Shown here: positions 1 through 8,052 of the stretch, one piece after another
Position numbering within the stretch: the stretch's first letter is position 1
Layout: every line of letters begins with the position of its first letter
Assembly (NCBI GenBank): GCA_030147905.1
Contig: JASBUM010000125.1
Coordinates: 1 to 9,357 of the forward strand
DNA length: 9,357 bases
From: Acidimangrovimonas sp.
GTDB taxonomy: Bacteria; Pseudomonadota; Alphaproteobacteria; Rhodobacterales; Rhodobacteraceae
Direction: 5' to 3'
The notes under the pieces: model-generated
Database searches by the model: none
What the model was told of the DNA's origin: nothing
Seen by the model: the letters and a program-made list of their open reading frames with translations, nothing else
Made by a program: the position numbers and the translations under genes

Positions 1-952
1 CCTCGACCGCGGCCGCGACGAGATCGGAAAGCGGCCCCGGCGGCGTCAGGAAGCTCTCGCCCTAGATCTGCACCTCCATCTCCATGCGCACGCCGCTGGA
101 GGCCGCGACCCGATCGGCCTCGGCACGCAGCCATTCTTGCAGCGACGCCCCCGAATGGCTGTCGTTGAAGCGGATGTTGACCGTGGCGCGGGCGAGCGCC
201 GGAATGACGTTGCTGGCCGGATTGCCGGTATCGATCGTCGTGATCGCAAGGGTCGACGGGTCGAAATGCGCCGTGCCCTCGTCCAGCCGGTGGCGCGCAA
301 GCCGATCCATCAGCGCCACGAGCGGCGGAAGCGGATTGCGCGCACGATGCGGATAGGCGGCATGGCCCTGCACGCCGCGGGCAGTGAAATGCGCCGTGAT
401 CGAGCCGCGGCGGCCGATCTTCATCATGTCGCCCATCGCCTCGGGGCAGGTCGGCTCCCCCACCAGGCAGGCGCTCATCCTCTCGCCGCGTTCGGCCATC
501 CAGTCCAGAAGCGCGCGTGTGCCGTCGGTCGCGCGTCCCTCCTCGTCGCCGGTGATGGCCAGGATCACCGCGCCGTCGGGTGGGGCACCGCGCACGAAAT
601 CCACCGCCGCGGCGACGAAGGCGGCGACCCCGGATTTCATGTCGGTGGCGCCGCGGCCCCACAACTCGCCCTCGATGATCGCGCCGCCGAAGGGATCATG
701 ACGCCAGGCGCTGGCATCGCCCACCGGGACCACATCGGTATGGCCGTTGAAGCCGAAGCTGCGGTTCGCGCCCTTGGCGCCCCAGCGCGCGAAGAGATTG
801 GATATGCCGCCGCGCTCCACCCGGTGGGTTTCGAAGCCCGCCCCGGCCAGCAGTTTTTCAAGCAGGGCGATGGCGCCGCCCTCGTCGGGCGTGACCGACG
901 GGCAGCGGATCAGATCGGCGGTCAGGGTGACGGGGTCGGTGGCTTCGGACAT
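1..952 (-). pseudogene. dapE: Succinyl-diaminopimelate desuccinylase, interrupted by in-frame amber stop; 3' end off window
   Basis: DapE is a cytoplasmic zinc aminopeptidase-like hydrolase that removes succinate from N-succinyl-LL-diaminopimelate in the lysine/peptidoglycan branch. Seen here: an M20-family N-terminal catalytic domain with FNGHTDVVP (H71, D73), [10 protein letters not shown] (D104), the acidic pair E137/E138 and E166 in VGEPT, matching the family's metal ligands and catalytic residues, then the dimerisation domain (about 175-285). The reading frame hits TAG at 62-64 after 296 residues, where the family normally has about 375-385. The same frame continues beyond the stop to the window edge with typical DapE sequence (GESFLTPPGPLSDLV). 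The stop sits where homologues have Ser before Gly (E. coli LSGQPFLT), so a single TCG-to-TAG change explains it. The lost part would include the last zinc-ligand histidine, so the 296-aa product should be inactive. Start chosen at 952 because AAGGGAG lies 8 nt upstream. Either a real mutation or a sequencing error; family assignment is secure. Confidence 0.88.
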
Positions 953-960
953 GTCGGGCG

Positions 961-981
961 CTCCCTTTTCGGCAAAAGGGA
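961..981 (-). promoter_or_regulatory. Hairpin enclosing the dapE Shine-Dalgarno sequence
   Basis: On the minus strand TCCCTTTT, a GCCG tetraloop and AAAAGGGA (962-981) form a perfect 8-bp stem. The downstream arm plus the next G makes AAGGGAG (961-967), the best Shine-Dalgarno for dapE, 8 nt before its ATG. The ribosome site is therefore inside the stem. No U-run follows, so it does not look like an intrinsic terminator. A role in limiting dapE translation is inference. Confidence 0.45.
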
Positions 982-991
982 ATAATCCGCA

Positions 992-1063
992 TGACCGGCC
1001 GATGCAACGCAGCTCGGCGCGCGGTGATCGGCGCGCCCCGATCGATGCGCGCCGTACCGGTCA
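992..1063. repeat. Inverted repeats at the soeC 3' end
   Basis: TGACCGG at 992-998 is the exact reverse complement of CCGGTCA at 1057-1063, which includes the soeC stop codon. Between them GATCGG (1026-1031) pairs with CCGATC (1038-1043) around a 6-nt loop. This could be a GC-rich 3' stabilising or weak termination structure for the soe transcript, but there is no T-tract. Function is uncertain. Confidence 0.3.
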
Positions 1064-1936
1064 ATGCGCGCCGTAGTAGAAGCCCACGACATGTTCCGCC
1101 TCCGCGAAGAACAGCCAGCGCGCTGCCATCGCCCCCACGAGATGGAGCGCGATCGCGAGGATGATGGTGCCAAGCCCCAGCGGCAGCGCCAGCAGCACCA
1201 AGGCCGGCAGCACGGCGCTGAACAGCACGGCGATCACCCGCAGCCGCCGGGCATGCTTGCGCCCGACGCGATAGATCATCTCGCGCATCAGGTAGTTGGA
1301 GCCGGTATGCGGCGGCTCGAACAGGCGCACCTTGCCGATCCGGCCGAGGCGGGTGGCGCTTTCCATCGAGGTTCCGCTGCGCGCCAGACGCTGATCGCCG
1401 TCGGTGTAGGCGAAGATCTCGAGCGCGCCGAGAATGACGCACAGCACCACCGCCACCGCCGCGGCACCGGACAGGATCGCGCCCCCGGTCAGCGCGAAGG
1501 TCAGAAACAGCGCCGGCGTCGTCCAGTGGTTCCAGCGCGGCACGGTCTTGAGCTGTGCGTAGATCATCGAGGTCGCGAAGACCGTGACCAGCGCCACCGC
1601 AGCGGCGAGAAAGCCCAGCGCGGTCGGCAGCTGTCCGGTGAATATCGCCCACAGCGCCACCGGCGCCATCAGCAGCAGCGCCGTGACCGAAGACCAGGCC
1701 TCGCGCGAGAGCCAGCTTGTCCGCCACTGGGTGAATGCCCTGAGCGCGCGCTGCGGATTGCCGAGGTGGAAGGTCGACGCCAACAGCCCGCCCACCGCAA
1801 GCGCATAGGCCAGCCCGAAGATCAGGAATGCCTGCAACCCGCCCGGATGCAGCGTGCCGACACCCAGAAAGGCCAGAAAGCCCAGGCCAAGGCCGGAAAG
1901 CACGGTAAAGACGATGACGGAAGGCGCGGGATGCAT
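1061..1936 (-). CDS. soeC: DmsC/NrfD-type membrane anchor subunit of molybdoenzyme, probable SoeC
   Basis: A 291-residue, strongly hydrophobic protein of the DmsC (DMSO reductase anchor) family. It should hold the catalytic and ferredoxin subunits at the inner membrane and exchange electrons with quinone. About eight membrane helices are visible (roughly 7-27, 34-54, 80-102, 105-125, 138-158, 159-177, 230-250, 254-276). The conserved DmsC loop with HLGNP and SREAW follows helix 2 (about 57-81), and a charged cytoplasmic loop lies at about 180-228. Its ATG directly abuts the TGA of the upstream ferredoxin gene (no intervening base), with GGAGAAG 6 nt before the ATG, so the two are almost certainly co-translated. 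Length and layout suit SoeC or DmsC. The SoeC name rests on the lack of a Tat signal in the partner catalytic subunit and on resemblance to Rhodobacterales SoeABC. A different substrate cannot be excluded. Confidence 0.82.
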   Translation of the reverse strand: MHPAPSVIVFTVLSGLGLGFLAFLGVGTLHPGGLQAFLIFGLAYALAVGGLLASTFHLGNPQRALRAFTQWRTSWLSREAWSSVTALLLMAPVALWAIFTGQLPTALGFLAAAVALVTVFATSMIYAQLKTVPRWNHWTTPALFLTFALTGGAILSGAAAVAVVLCVILGALEIFAYTDGDQRLARSGTSMESATRLGRIGKVRLFEPPHTGSNYLMREMIYRVGRKHARRLRVIAVLFSAVLPALVLLALPLGLGTIILAIALHLVGAMAARWLFFAEAEHVVGFYYGAH

Positions 1937-2671
1937 TCAGAACTTCTCCAGAAGGCGGTCGAGCCAGCCGGCGATGCCGGTGGCCTCGAGATCGGCGATC
2001 GGTTGAAGGGGCGGCGGCGCCGGACGATCCTTGGGCCGCGGCGGCAGATACTTGTTGACGGGCTTGGTGCCTTGTTCGGGCATCAGATCCACGCCGCCAC
2101 GCTCGGCCACCAACTGGCTGACCGGGCTGTCGGGGTCGCCGAGGTCACCGAAATGGCGCGCGCCCGCGGGGCAGGTGCGCACGCAGGCGGGCACGCGATC
2201 GACCTCGGGCAGGTTCTCGTTATAGATCCGGTCGACGCAAAGCGTGCATTTCTTCATCACGCCCGCGGCCTGATCCATCTCGCGCGCGCCATAGGGGCAG
2301 GCCCAGGCGCAAAGCCCGCAGCCGATGCAGGCGTCTTCATTGACCAACACGATGCCATCTTCGGAGCGCTTGTAGCTGGCGCCGGTCGGGCAGACGGTGA
2401 CGCAGGGCGCATCCTCGCAATGGAGGCAGGACTTGGGGAAATGCACGATCTGGGCCGGGCCGGACTCGGGCTGGACCTCGAAGCTGTGGATGCGGTTGAG
2501 GAAGGTCCCCGAGGGGTCGCCGCCATAGGCGTCCATATCGGAAAGGGGCGCGCCGTAGTTTTCGGTGTTCCAGCCCTTGCAGGCGGTGACGCAGGCGTGG
2601 CAGCCGACGCAGATGTCGAGGTCGATCACCAGGCCCAGCTTCTTTTGCGTGGTTTGCGGCAATTCGGTCAT
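1937..2671 (-). CDS. soeB: Four-cluster [4Fe-4S] ferredoxin subunit of molybdoenzyme, probable SoeB
   Basis: A 244-residue DmsB/NrfC-family electron-transfer subunit, expected to carry electrons between the molybdenum subunit and the membrane anchor. Sixteen cysteines form four cluster motifs: C21/C24/C27/C31, C82/C85/C90/C94, C115/C118/C121/C125 and C142/C145/C163/C167, the last group with the long spacer typical of this family. The C-terminal tail (about 205-225) is Pro-rich. I start it at 2671 (MTELPQ), not at an upstream in-frame ATG at 2794. The 2671 start has AAGGGG 7 nt upstream and begins just before the first cluster. The longer version would add 41 Arg/Pro/Ala-rich residues overlapping the catalytic gene. 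The ATG shares one base with the TGA of the catalytic gene (TGATG), a classic coupling arrangement. Substrate assignment follows the whole operon, not this subunit. Confidence 0.87.
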   Translation of the reverse strand: MTELPQTTQKKLGLVIDLDICVGCHACVTACKGWNTENYGAPLSDMDAYGGDPSGTFLNRIHSFEVQPESGPAQIVHFPKSCLHCEDAPCVTVCPTGASYKRSEDGIVLVNEDACIGCGLCAWACPYGAREMDQAAGVMKKCTLCVDRIYNENLPEVDRVPACVRTCPAGARHFGDLGDPDSPVSQLVAERGGVDLMPEQGTKPVNKYLPPRPKDRPAPPPLQPIADLEATGIAGWLDRLLEKF

Positions 2672-5469
2672 CACTCGGCCCCTTGCAGACGGTTGCGCGG
2701 CGCTGGCGGCACCGGCGATTTGATCGCCGGGAAGTCGGGCTCGGTCTGGGTCCGGGCCGGCACCCGATCGATCTTGACGCGCAGGTCGAACCACGCCGCC
2801 TGACCGGTCACCGGATCGGAATTGGACCAGCGCAGCCCGTCGCCCTTGGCGGGCAGCAATTCATGGATCAGATGGTTGAGCAAGAAGCCCTTGGTCGCCT
2901 CGGGGGCGTTGGGTTCAAGCGCCCAGGCGCCCTTGCGCTTGCCGATCGCGTTCCACGTCCAGACGGTATGGGGGTTGAGCCCGGCCATCAGCGCCACCGG
3001 CACCACGATCTCGCCATGGGGGGAACTGACGCGCGCCCAATCGCCGTCGTGAAAGCCGCCCTCTTGCCAGATGTCGCTGGGCAGATAGAGCGGGTTGTGC
3101 CCGTGGATCTGGCGCAGCCAGGCATTTTGCGAGCCCCAGGAATGATACATCGCCATCGGCCGTTGGGTCAGGGCGTGGATCGGATAATCGGCGGCGGTGT
3201 CGTCGCCGAAGGGCGCATACCACAGCGGCAGCGGATCCATCGCCTGTTTCAGCCGGGCGCGCAGATGTTCGGGCGGCTGGCGGCTTCCATGACCCTCGGC
3301 CGCCAGTTGAAAGCGGCGCATCGGTTCCGAATAGATCGGGAACAGATAGGGCGTGGGCTTGTCGAAAATGCCGATCTCGACCGCCCAGTTCTGATAGGCC
3401 TGGTTCCAGGGTTTGAAATATTGCCCCTCTTCGGGGATATGGGCGACGAAGAAACCGCCATTGTCGATATAGCGTTGAATCTGCTCGGGGTTCGGCGCGC
3501 CGCGACCCACCGCCTCGCCATTGCCGCGAAAGCCCATCAGGGGGCCGATGCCGGGGCGGCGCTCGTGGCGCTGGATATAATCGGCGTAATCGCGGTATTT
3601 CGCGCTGCCGTCTTCCTCGACCATGCCGGGAAGGCCGAGCCGCGCGCCGAGATCGAGCAGCACGGATTGGAAGCCGCGCACGTTGCGGTCGGGCTCGACC
3701 ACCGGCCAGCGGATCGCGTCCGCCGCGCCGTCGGCCTCGGAGATCGGGCGGTCGAGCAGGCTGATGCAATCATGCCGTTCGAGATAGGTCGTGTCGGGCA
3801 GGATCAGATCGGCATAGGCGACCATCTCGCTCGAGTAGGCGTCGGAATAGATGATCCGCGGAATGACATATTCGCCCGACGCATCCTTGTCGGTCAGCAT
3901 CTCGATGACCTTGCGGGTGTTCATGGTCGAGTTCCAGGCCATGTTGGCCATGAACATGAACAACGTGTCGATCCTGTAGGGATCGCCGGCATGGGCGTTC
4001 GAGATCACCATATGCATCAGCCCATGGGCCGATAGCGGGTTCTCCCAGGTGAAGGCCTTGTCGATCCGCGCGGGGCTGCCGTCTTCGCGGAGCGCCAGAT
4101 GCTCGGGCCCGAGCGGATAGCCCAGATGCGGCCCGTCGAGCGGCGCGCCGGGCGTGGCCTTGCAATGCGGGACCGGATGGGCCTCGGGCGGTTTCGGATA
4201 GGGCGGCTTGAACCGGAAGCCGCCGGGCACCTCGACCGAGCCGAGGATGATCTGCAACAGATGCAGCGCGCGGGCGGTGTGGAAGCCGTTGGAATGGGCC
4301 GAGATCCCGCGCATCGCATGCATGCTGACCGGGCGGCCGATCATCTTCTCGTGGCGCTCGCCGCGGAAATCGGTCCAGGGCTGGTCCAGTTCGATCGCCT
4401 CGTCGAAGGCGACGCGGGCCAGTTCGGCAGCCAGACCGCGAATGCGTTCGGGCGCGATGCCGGTCCGCGCGGCGACCGCCTCGGGGGCATATTCGGGCGC
4501 AAGGTAGCGTTCGGCCAGATGCTGGAACACGGTGCGATGACCGTTCCAGTTGGCGCCGAGATCGGGGCGCACGCCTTGTTGGTCGAAGGGCGCGGGCTTG
4601 CCGGTGTTGCGATCGATCACCAGCATCTTGCCGTCGCCGTCGCGCAAGAGCAGGCCTTTCTCGGGGCCCTCTTCGGCATTCACCAGGCCGGCGGCATTGG
4701 TCCATAGCGCCAGATAGTTCAGATCGACCCGCCCGGCCTTCAGCAATTCATGGATCAGCGACAGGATCAACAGCCCGTCCGAGCCGGGGGTGACACCATA
4801 CCAATCGTCGGCCACGGCATTATAGCCCGAGCGGATCGGATTGATCCCGATCACCTTGGCGCCACGACTCTTGATCTTGCCGATCCCCATCTTGATGGGG
4901 TTGCTGTCGTGATCCTCCGCCACGCCGAAAAGGACGAACAATTTGGTGTGGTCCCAGTCCGGCGCGCCGAATTCCCAGAACGCCCCGCCCATCGTATAGA
5001 TCCCGCCCGCAGCCATGTTGACCGAGCAGAATCCGCCATGGGCGGCGTAATTGGGGGTGCCGAAAGCCTGTGCCCACCAGCCGGTGAAGCTTTGGCTTTG
5101 GTCGCGGCCGGTGAAGAAGGCCAGCTTTTCAGGCGCGGTCTCGCGCAGGGGCCGCAACCAGTCGGCGGCGATGGTCAGCGCCTCGTCCCAGGAGATTTCC
5201 CGAAACTCGCCCGAGCCGCGCGGCCCCACCCGTTTCATCGGCGCGCGCAGCCGCGACGGCGCCGTCACCTGCATGATCCCCGACGAGCCCTTGGCGCACA
5301 GCACGCCCTTGTTGACCGGATGGTCGCGGTTGCCCTCGATATAGGCGACCCGCCCGTCCTTCATGTGGACGTTGATGCCGCAGCGACAGGCGCACATGTA
5401 ACAGGTCGTCTTGCGCACCTCGTCCGACACGCGCGGGGATGTGTTCAGCGGGGGCTGGCGATGGGGCAT
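2671..5469 (-). CDS. soeA: Molybdopterin oxidoreductase catalytic subunit, probable cytoplasmic sulfite dehydrogenase SoeA
   Basis: A 932-residue member of the DMSO-reductase superfamily (bis-MGD molybdenum cofactor). An N-terminal Fe4S4 domain has C23-x2-C26-x3-C30 and C58 (LCAKG), followed by the molybdopterin-binding domains (about 70-650) and the C-terminal dinucleotide-binding domain (about 760-910, from HALTQRP and HSWGSQNAW onward). Cys148 in GGFCSVNM falls where the protein ligand to Mo is expected, so a Cys-ligated centre is plausible. The N terminus (MPHRQPPL...) has no twin-arginine signal and the cysteine domain starts by residue 23, so the enzyme should stay in the cytoplasm. That feature, with the B and C partners and the subunit sizes, fits SoeABC, which oxidises sulfite to sulfate and passes electrons to quinone. 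Start at 5469 has GAGG 5 nt upstream. No chaperone or cofactor gene is adjacent. Superfamily is certain; sulfite as substrate is likely, not proven. Confidence 0.82.
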   Translation of the reverse strand: MPHRQPPLNTSPRVSDEVRKTTCYMCACRCGINVHMKDGRVAYIEGNRDHPVNKGVLCAKGSSGIMQVTAPSRLRAPMKRVGPRGSGEFREISWDEALTIAADWLRPLRETAPEKLAFFTGRDQSQSFTGWWAQAFGTPNYAAHGGFCSVNMAAGGIYTMGGAFWEFGAPDWDHTKLFVLFGVAEDHDSNPIKMGIGKIKSRGAKVIGINPIRSGYNAVADDWYGVTPGSDGLLILSLIHELLKAGRVDLNYLALWTNAAGLVNAEEGPEKGLLLRDGDGKMLVIDRNTGKPAPFDQQGVRPDLGANWNGHRTVFQHLAERYLAPEYAPEAVAARTGIAPERIRGLAAELARVAFDEAIELDQPWTDFRGERHEKMIGRPVSMHAMRGISAHSNGFHTARALHLLQIILGSVEVPGGFRFKPPYPKPPEAHPVPHCKATPGAPLDGPHLGYPLGPEHLALREDGSPARIDKAFTWENPLSAHGLMHMVISNAHAGDPYRIDTLFMFMANMAWNSTMNTRKVIEMLTDKDASGEYVIPRIIYSDAYSSEMVAYADLILPDTTYLERHDCISLLDRPISEADGAADAIRWPVVEPDRNVRGFQSVLLDLGARLGLPGMVEEDGSAKYRDYADYIQRHERRPGIGPLMGFRGNGEAVGRGAPNPEQIQRYIDNGGFFVAHIPEEGQYFKPWNQAYQNWAVEIGIFDKPTPYLFPIYSEPMRRFQLAAEGHGSRQPPEHLRARLKQAMDPLPLWYAPFGDDTAADYPIHALTQRPMAMYHSWGSQNAWLRQIHGHNPLYLPSDIWQEGGFHDGDWARVSSPHGEIVVPVALMAGLNPHTVWTWNAIGKRKGAWALEPNAPEATKGFLLNHLIHELLPAKGDGLRWSNSDPVTGQAAWFDLRVKIDRVPARTQTEPDFPAIKSPVPPAPRNRLQGAE
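2679..2684 (-). promoter_or_regulatory. Ribosome binding site deciding the soeB start
   Basis: AAGGGG on the minus strand lies 7 nt upstream of the ATG at 2671 and inside the last codons of soeA. It supports 2671 over the upstream in-frame ATG at 2794. Confidence 0.6.
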
Positions 5470-5517
5470 TGCGGCCTCGTTTCGGGCTTGCGGTTTGTTC
5501 TGTTCGGGCGGTTGATC

Positions 5518-5545
5518 TTGGAATATCTTACTTCTTGAATATAAG
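5518..5545 (+). promoter_or_regulatory. Candidate promoter reading toward tex
   Basis: TTGGAA (5518-5523) and TATAAG (5540-5545) are separated by 16 bp and match the sigma-70-type -35 and -10 hexamers at 4/6 and 5/6. They lie in the AT-rich island of an otherwise GC-rich region. A start near 5552 would give tex a leader of about 150 nt. Prediction from sequence only. Confidence 0.35.
5538..5543 (-). promoter_or_regulatory. Candidate -10 element for the soeABC operon
   Basis: On the minus strand TATATT (5543 to 5538) matches TATAAT at 5/6. No good -35 lies at the usual distance. The inverted repeat at 5557-5575 occupies that position instead, which would suit an activator-dependent or repressible promoter. 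The element overlaps the candidate plus-strand -10, so the two promoters could interfere. Confidence 0.3.
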
Positions 5546-5556
5546 TCACGGTATTA

Positions 5557-5575
5557 TTTGTCTCGAATAGACAAA
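5557..5575. promoter_or_regulatory. Perfect inverted repeat, candidate operator between soeA and tex
   Basis: TTTGTCT (5557-5563), spacer CGAAT, AGACAAA (5569-5575): a 7-bp perfect dyad centred at 5566, the most symmetrical short element in the divergent region. It sits about 90 bp upstream of the soeA ATG and 127 bp upstream of the tex ATG. It overlaps the expected -35 of a soeA promoter and lies just downstream of the predicted tex start point. The form suits a dimeric helix-turn-helix regulator (GntR-, LysR- or MarR-like); which one cannot be read from the site, and no regulator gene is in the window. Confidence 0.45.
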
Positions 5576-5702
5576 AACTTTCCAGCGGGAGAAGGGTAAC
5601 GAAGGCGTGACGGCAGCCCCTTGCCGGAATTCGCCCCGCCACCCATTGGCAGAACCTCGAGGCCGGGCTATCGTCCGCCCCCCGAAACGTGACCGGTATG
5701 CC

Positions 5703-8006
5703 ATGAACGTGCCTCTCCCCCAGCGGATATCCACCCGTATCGCCGGCGAAATCTCGGCCGGAACCGACCATGTCGCGGCTGCGATTGACCTGCTCGACAG
5801 CGGCGCCACCGTGCCCTTCATCGCGCGCTACCGCAAGGAGGCGACAGGCGGGCTTGATGACGGCCAGCTGCGCACGCTTGCCGAACGTCTCGTCTATCTG
5901 CGCGAACTGGAACAACGGCGCGCGGCCATCGTCAAGGCGATCGTCGAGCAGGGCAAGATGGACGGCACGCTCGAGGCCCGTCTGGCGAAGGCCGAGACCA
6001 AGGCCGAGCTGGAGGACCTCTACCGGCCCTACAAACCGCGCCGGCGCAGCCGCGCGACAATCGCACGGGAACAGGGGCTTGCGCCGCTGCTCGAGACTAT
6101 CCTGAACGATCGCCGCGCCGATCCCGCGACGCTGGCGGCGGGCTTCCTGAACGAAGAGGTCGCCGATGCCGCTGCAGCTCTGGCAGGCGCGCGCGACATC
6201 CTCGCCGAGGATCTGTCGCAAGATGCCGATCTGACGGGGCGGCTGCGGACGCATATGCGCGACAACGCCCGGATCGTCTCGCAGCTGATCGACGGCAAGG
6301 AAGCCGAGGGCGCCAAGTTCAGCGATTACTTCGACCATTCGGAGGCCTGGGCGCGGGCCGCCGGCCACCGCATCCTTGCCATGTTGCGCGGACGCAACGC
6401 CGGGATTCTCGATCTCGATATCGTGGTCGAGCCGGACGCGCCGCGCGGCCAAAGCCATGCCGAAACCATGGTGCGCGCCCGGCTCGGGGTCGCCGGTGCC
6501 GCCGCGGGCGATCTTTGGCTGGCCGAGGCCTGCGGCTGGGCATGGCGGGTCAAGCTTCGGCTCGGGCTCACGCTCGATCTCATGGCCGAGATGCGCGAAC
6601 GTGCCGAAATCGAGGCTATCGGCATCTTCGCCCGCAACCTGCATGATCTGCTTCTGGCCGCGCCCGCCGGCGGCAAGACGACGATCGGGCTCGATCCCGG
6701 GATCCGTACCGGGGTGAAGGTGGCGGTCGTGGATCCGACCGGCAGATGTCTCGACACGGCGACGATCTATCCCTTCCCCCCGCGCCGCGACCGCGATGGC
6801 GCCACGGCCACGCTGCGCCAACTTATCCGCGCCCATGGTGTCGCCCTGATCGCCATCGGCAACGGCACCGCCAGCCGCGAGACCGAACAGCTGGTGGCCG
6901 AGGTCCTGGCCGACCTTTCCGGCCCGCGACCGGTGAAGGTTGTGGTCTCCGAGGCCGGCGCGTCGGTCTATTCGGCCTCGGAACTCGCGGCGCGCGAATT
7001 CCCCGATCTGGACGTCAGCTTGCGTGGCGCGGTGTCGATCGCGCGGCGGCTTCAGGATCCGCTGGCCGAACTGGTCAAGATCGAACCCAAGGCGATCGGC
7101 GTAGGCCAGTATCAGCACGACGTGGACCAGACGCGCCTGGGCCGCGCGCTGGATGCGGTGGTGGAAGATGCGGTGAACGCGGTCGGGGTCGATCTCAATA
7201 CCGCGTCGGCGCCGCTGCTGGCGCGGGTGTCGGGGCTCGGGCCGGCGCTGGCCGAGGCGATCGTCGCCCATCGTGACGCCCACGGCCCCTTTGCCGGCCG
7301 CACCGATCTGCTGTCGGTGCCGCGGCTGGGACCGCGCGCCTTCGAACAGGCGGCGGGCTTTCTTCGCATCCCCGCCGGAGCCGAGCCGCTCGATGCTTCG
7401 GCCGTCCATCCCGAGGCCTATGCGCTGGCCCGGCGCATCCTTGCCACCTGCGGGTGCGACGCGGCGCGGCTGCGGGCCGATCCGGCCCCGCTGCGCGGGC
7501 TCGACCCGGCGCGCTTCACCGACGACCGGTTCGGCCTTCCCACGGTTCGCGATATCATCGCCGAGCTGGAGAAACCCGGCCGCGACCCGCGGCCCGACTT
7601 CCGCACCGCGCGGTTCGCCGAAGGGATCGAGACGATCACCGATCTGCGGCCCGGCATGCAGCTTGAAGGCACGGTGACCAATGTCGCCGCCTTCGGCGCC
7701 TTCGTCGACATCGGCGTCCACCAGGACGGGCTGGTACATGTCAGCCAGCTTGCCGACCGTTTCGTCAAGGATCCGCATGCCGTGGTCAAGGCGGGCGACG
7801 TGGTCAAGGTGCGGGTGCTGGAGGTCGACGTTGCGCGCAAGCGCATCGGGCTGAGCATGCGCAGCGCCGACAGCGGCGATCGCGAAGGCACCCGGGCATC
7901 GCGGCCCGCGAAGGCGCCCGGCCGCGACGGCCGCGCCGCGGCGAAACCGGACCGGTCGAACGACGCGCTGGCGGCGGCCCTGGGTGCAGCGCTCCGGAAA
8001 CGTTGA
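5703..8006 (+). CDS. tex: Tex family RNA-binding transcription accessory protein
   Basis: Tex is a conserved cytoplasmic nucleic-acid-binding protein, the bacterial relative of eukaryotic Spt6, linked to transcription and RNA metabolism. The 767-residue product is close to the usual length (E. coli 773). Domains in order: N-terminal helical/HTH-like region (1 to about 310; [27 protein letters not shown]), YqgF RNase-H-like fold (about 324-450; [11 protein letters not shown]), helix-hairpin-helix region (about 500-560; [16 protein letters not shown] then [17 protein letters not shown]), S1 RNA-binding domain (about 648-718; [35 protein letters not shown]) and a basic, Arg/Ala-rich tail. I chose ATG 5703 because homologues begin with a short lead into this helical region. 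An in-frame GTG at 5607 would add 32 Arg/Pro-rich residues and is less likely, though it has purine-rich GGGAGAAGGG upstream. Divergent from soeA; motB follows 105 bp downstream. Confidence 0.95.
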   Translation: MNVPLPQRISTRIAGEISAGTDHVAAAIDLLDSGATVPFIARYRKEATGGLDDGQLRTLAERLVYLRELEQRRAAIVKAIVEQGKMDGTLEARLAKAETKAELEDLYRPYKPRRRSRATIAREQGLAPLLETILNDRRADPATLAAGFLNEEVADAAAALAGARDILAEDLSQDADLTGRLRTHMRDNARIVSQLIDGKEAEGAKFSDYFDHSEAWARAAGHRILAMLRGRNAGILDLDIVVEPDAPRGQSHAETMVRARLGVAGAAAGDLWLAEACGWAWRVKLRLGLTLDLMAEMRERAEIEAIGIFARNLHDLLLAAPAGGKTTIGLDPGIRTGVKVAVVDPTGRCLDTATIYPFPPRRDRDGATATLRQLIRAHGVALIAIGNGTASRETEQLVAEVLADLSGPRPVKVVVSEAGASVYSASELAAREFPDLDVSLRGAVSIARRLQDPLAELVKIEPKAIGVGQYQHDVDQTRLGRALDAVVEDAVNAVGVDLNTASAPLLARVSGLGPALAEAIVAHRDAHGPFAGRTDLLSVPRLGPRAFEQAAGFLRIPAGAEPLDASAVHPEAYALARRILATCGCDAARLRADPAPLRGLDPARFTDDRFGLPTVRDIIAELEKPGRDPRPDFRTARFAEGIETITDLRPGMQLEGTVTNVAAFGAFVDIGVHQDGLVHVSQLADRFVKDPHAVVKAGDVVKVRVLEVDVARKRIGLSMRSADSGDREGTRASRPAKAPGRDGRAAAKPDRSNDALAAALGAALRKR

Positions 8007-8052
8007 CGCGGGCAAGGACCGACGCCCGGCGCGGCGCCTCCGCATCCGGCGA

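Noticed and set aside
137..985. A 282-codon plus-strand open frame over dapE
   Set aside because: Antisense to dapE, whose metal-ligand motifs are clear; the translation has biased composition and no family features.
2672..2794. 41-residue N-terminal extension of the ferredoxin subunit
   Set aside because: It overlaps soeA extensively and gives Arg/Pro/Ala-rich sequence. The ATG at 2671 has a good Shine-Dalgarno and the usual coupling overlap.
1064..2803. A 579-codon plus-strand open frame over soeC and soeB
   Set aside because: Antisense shadow of two recognised genes; Arg/Gln/His-rich translation with no domain.
2683..4035. A 450-codon plus-strand open frame within soeA
   Set aside because: Antisense shadow of the molybdoenzyme gene, with no recognisable motif or ribosome site.
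5380..5469. Tat signal peptide on the molybdoenzyme catalytic subunit
   Set aside because: There is no twin-arginine motif or hydrophobic stretch before the first cluster cysteine at residue 23.
8009..8028. Intrinsic terminator after tex (CGGGC...GCCCG)
   Set aside because: The stem is only 5 bp, the loop is 10 nt and no T-tract follows.
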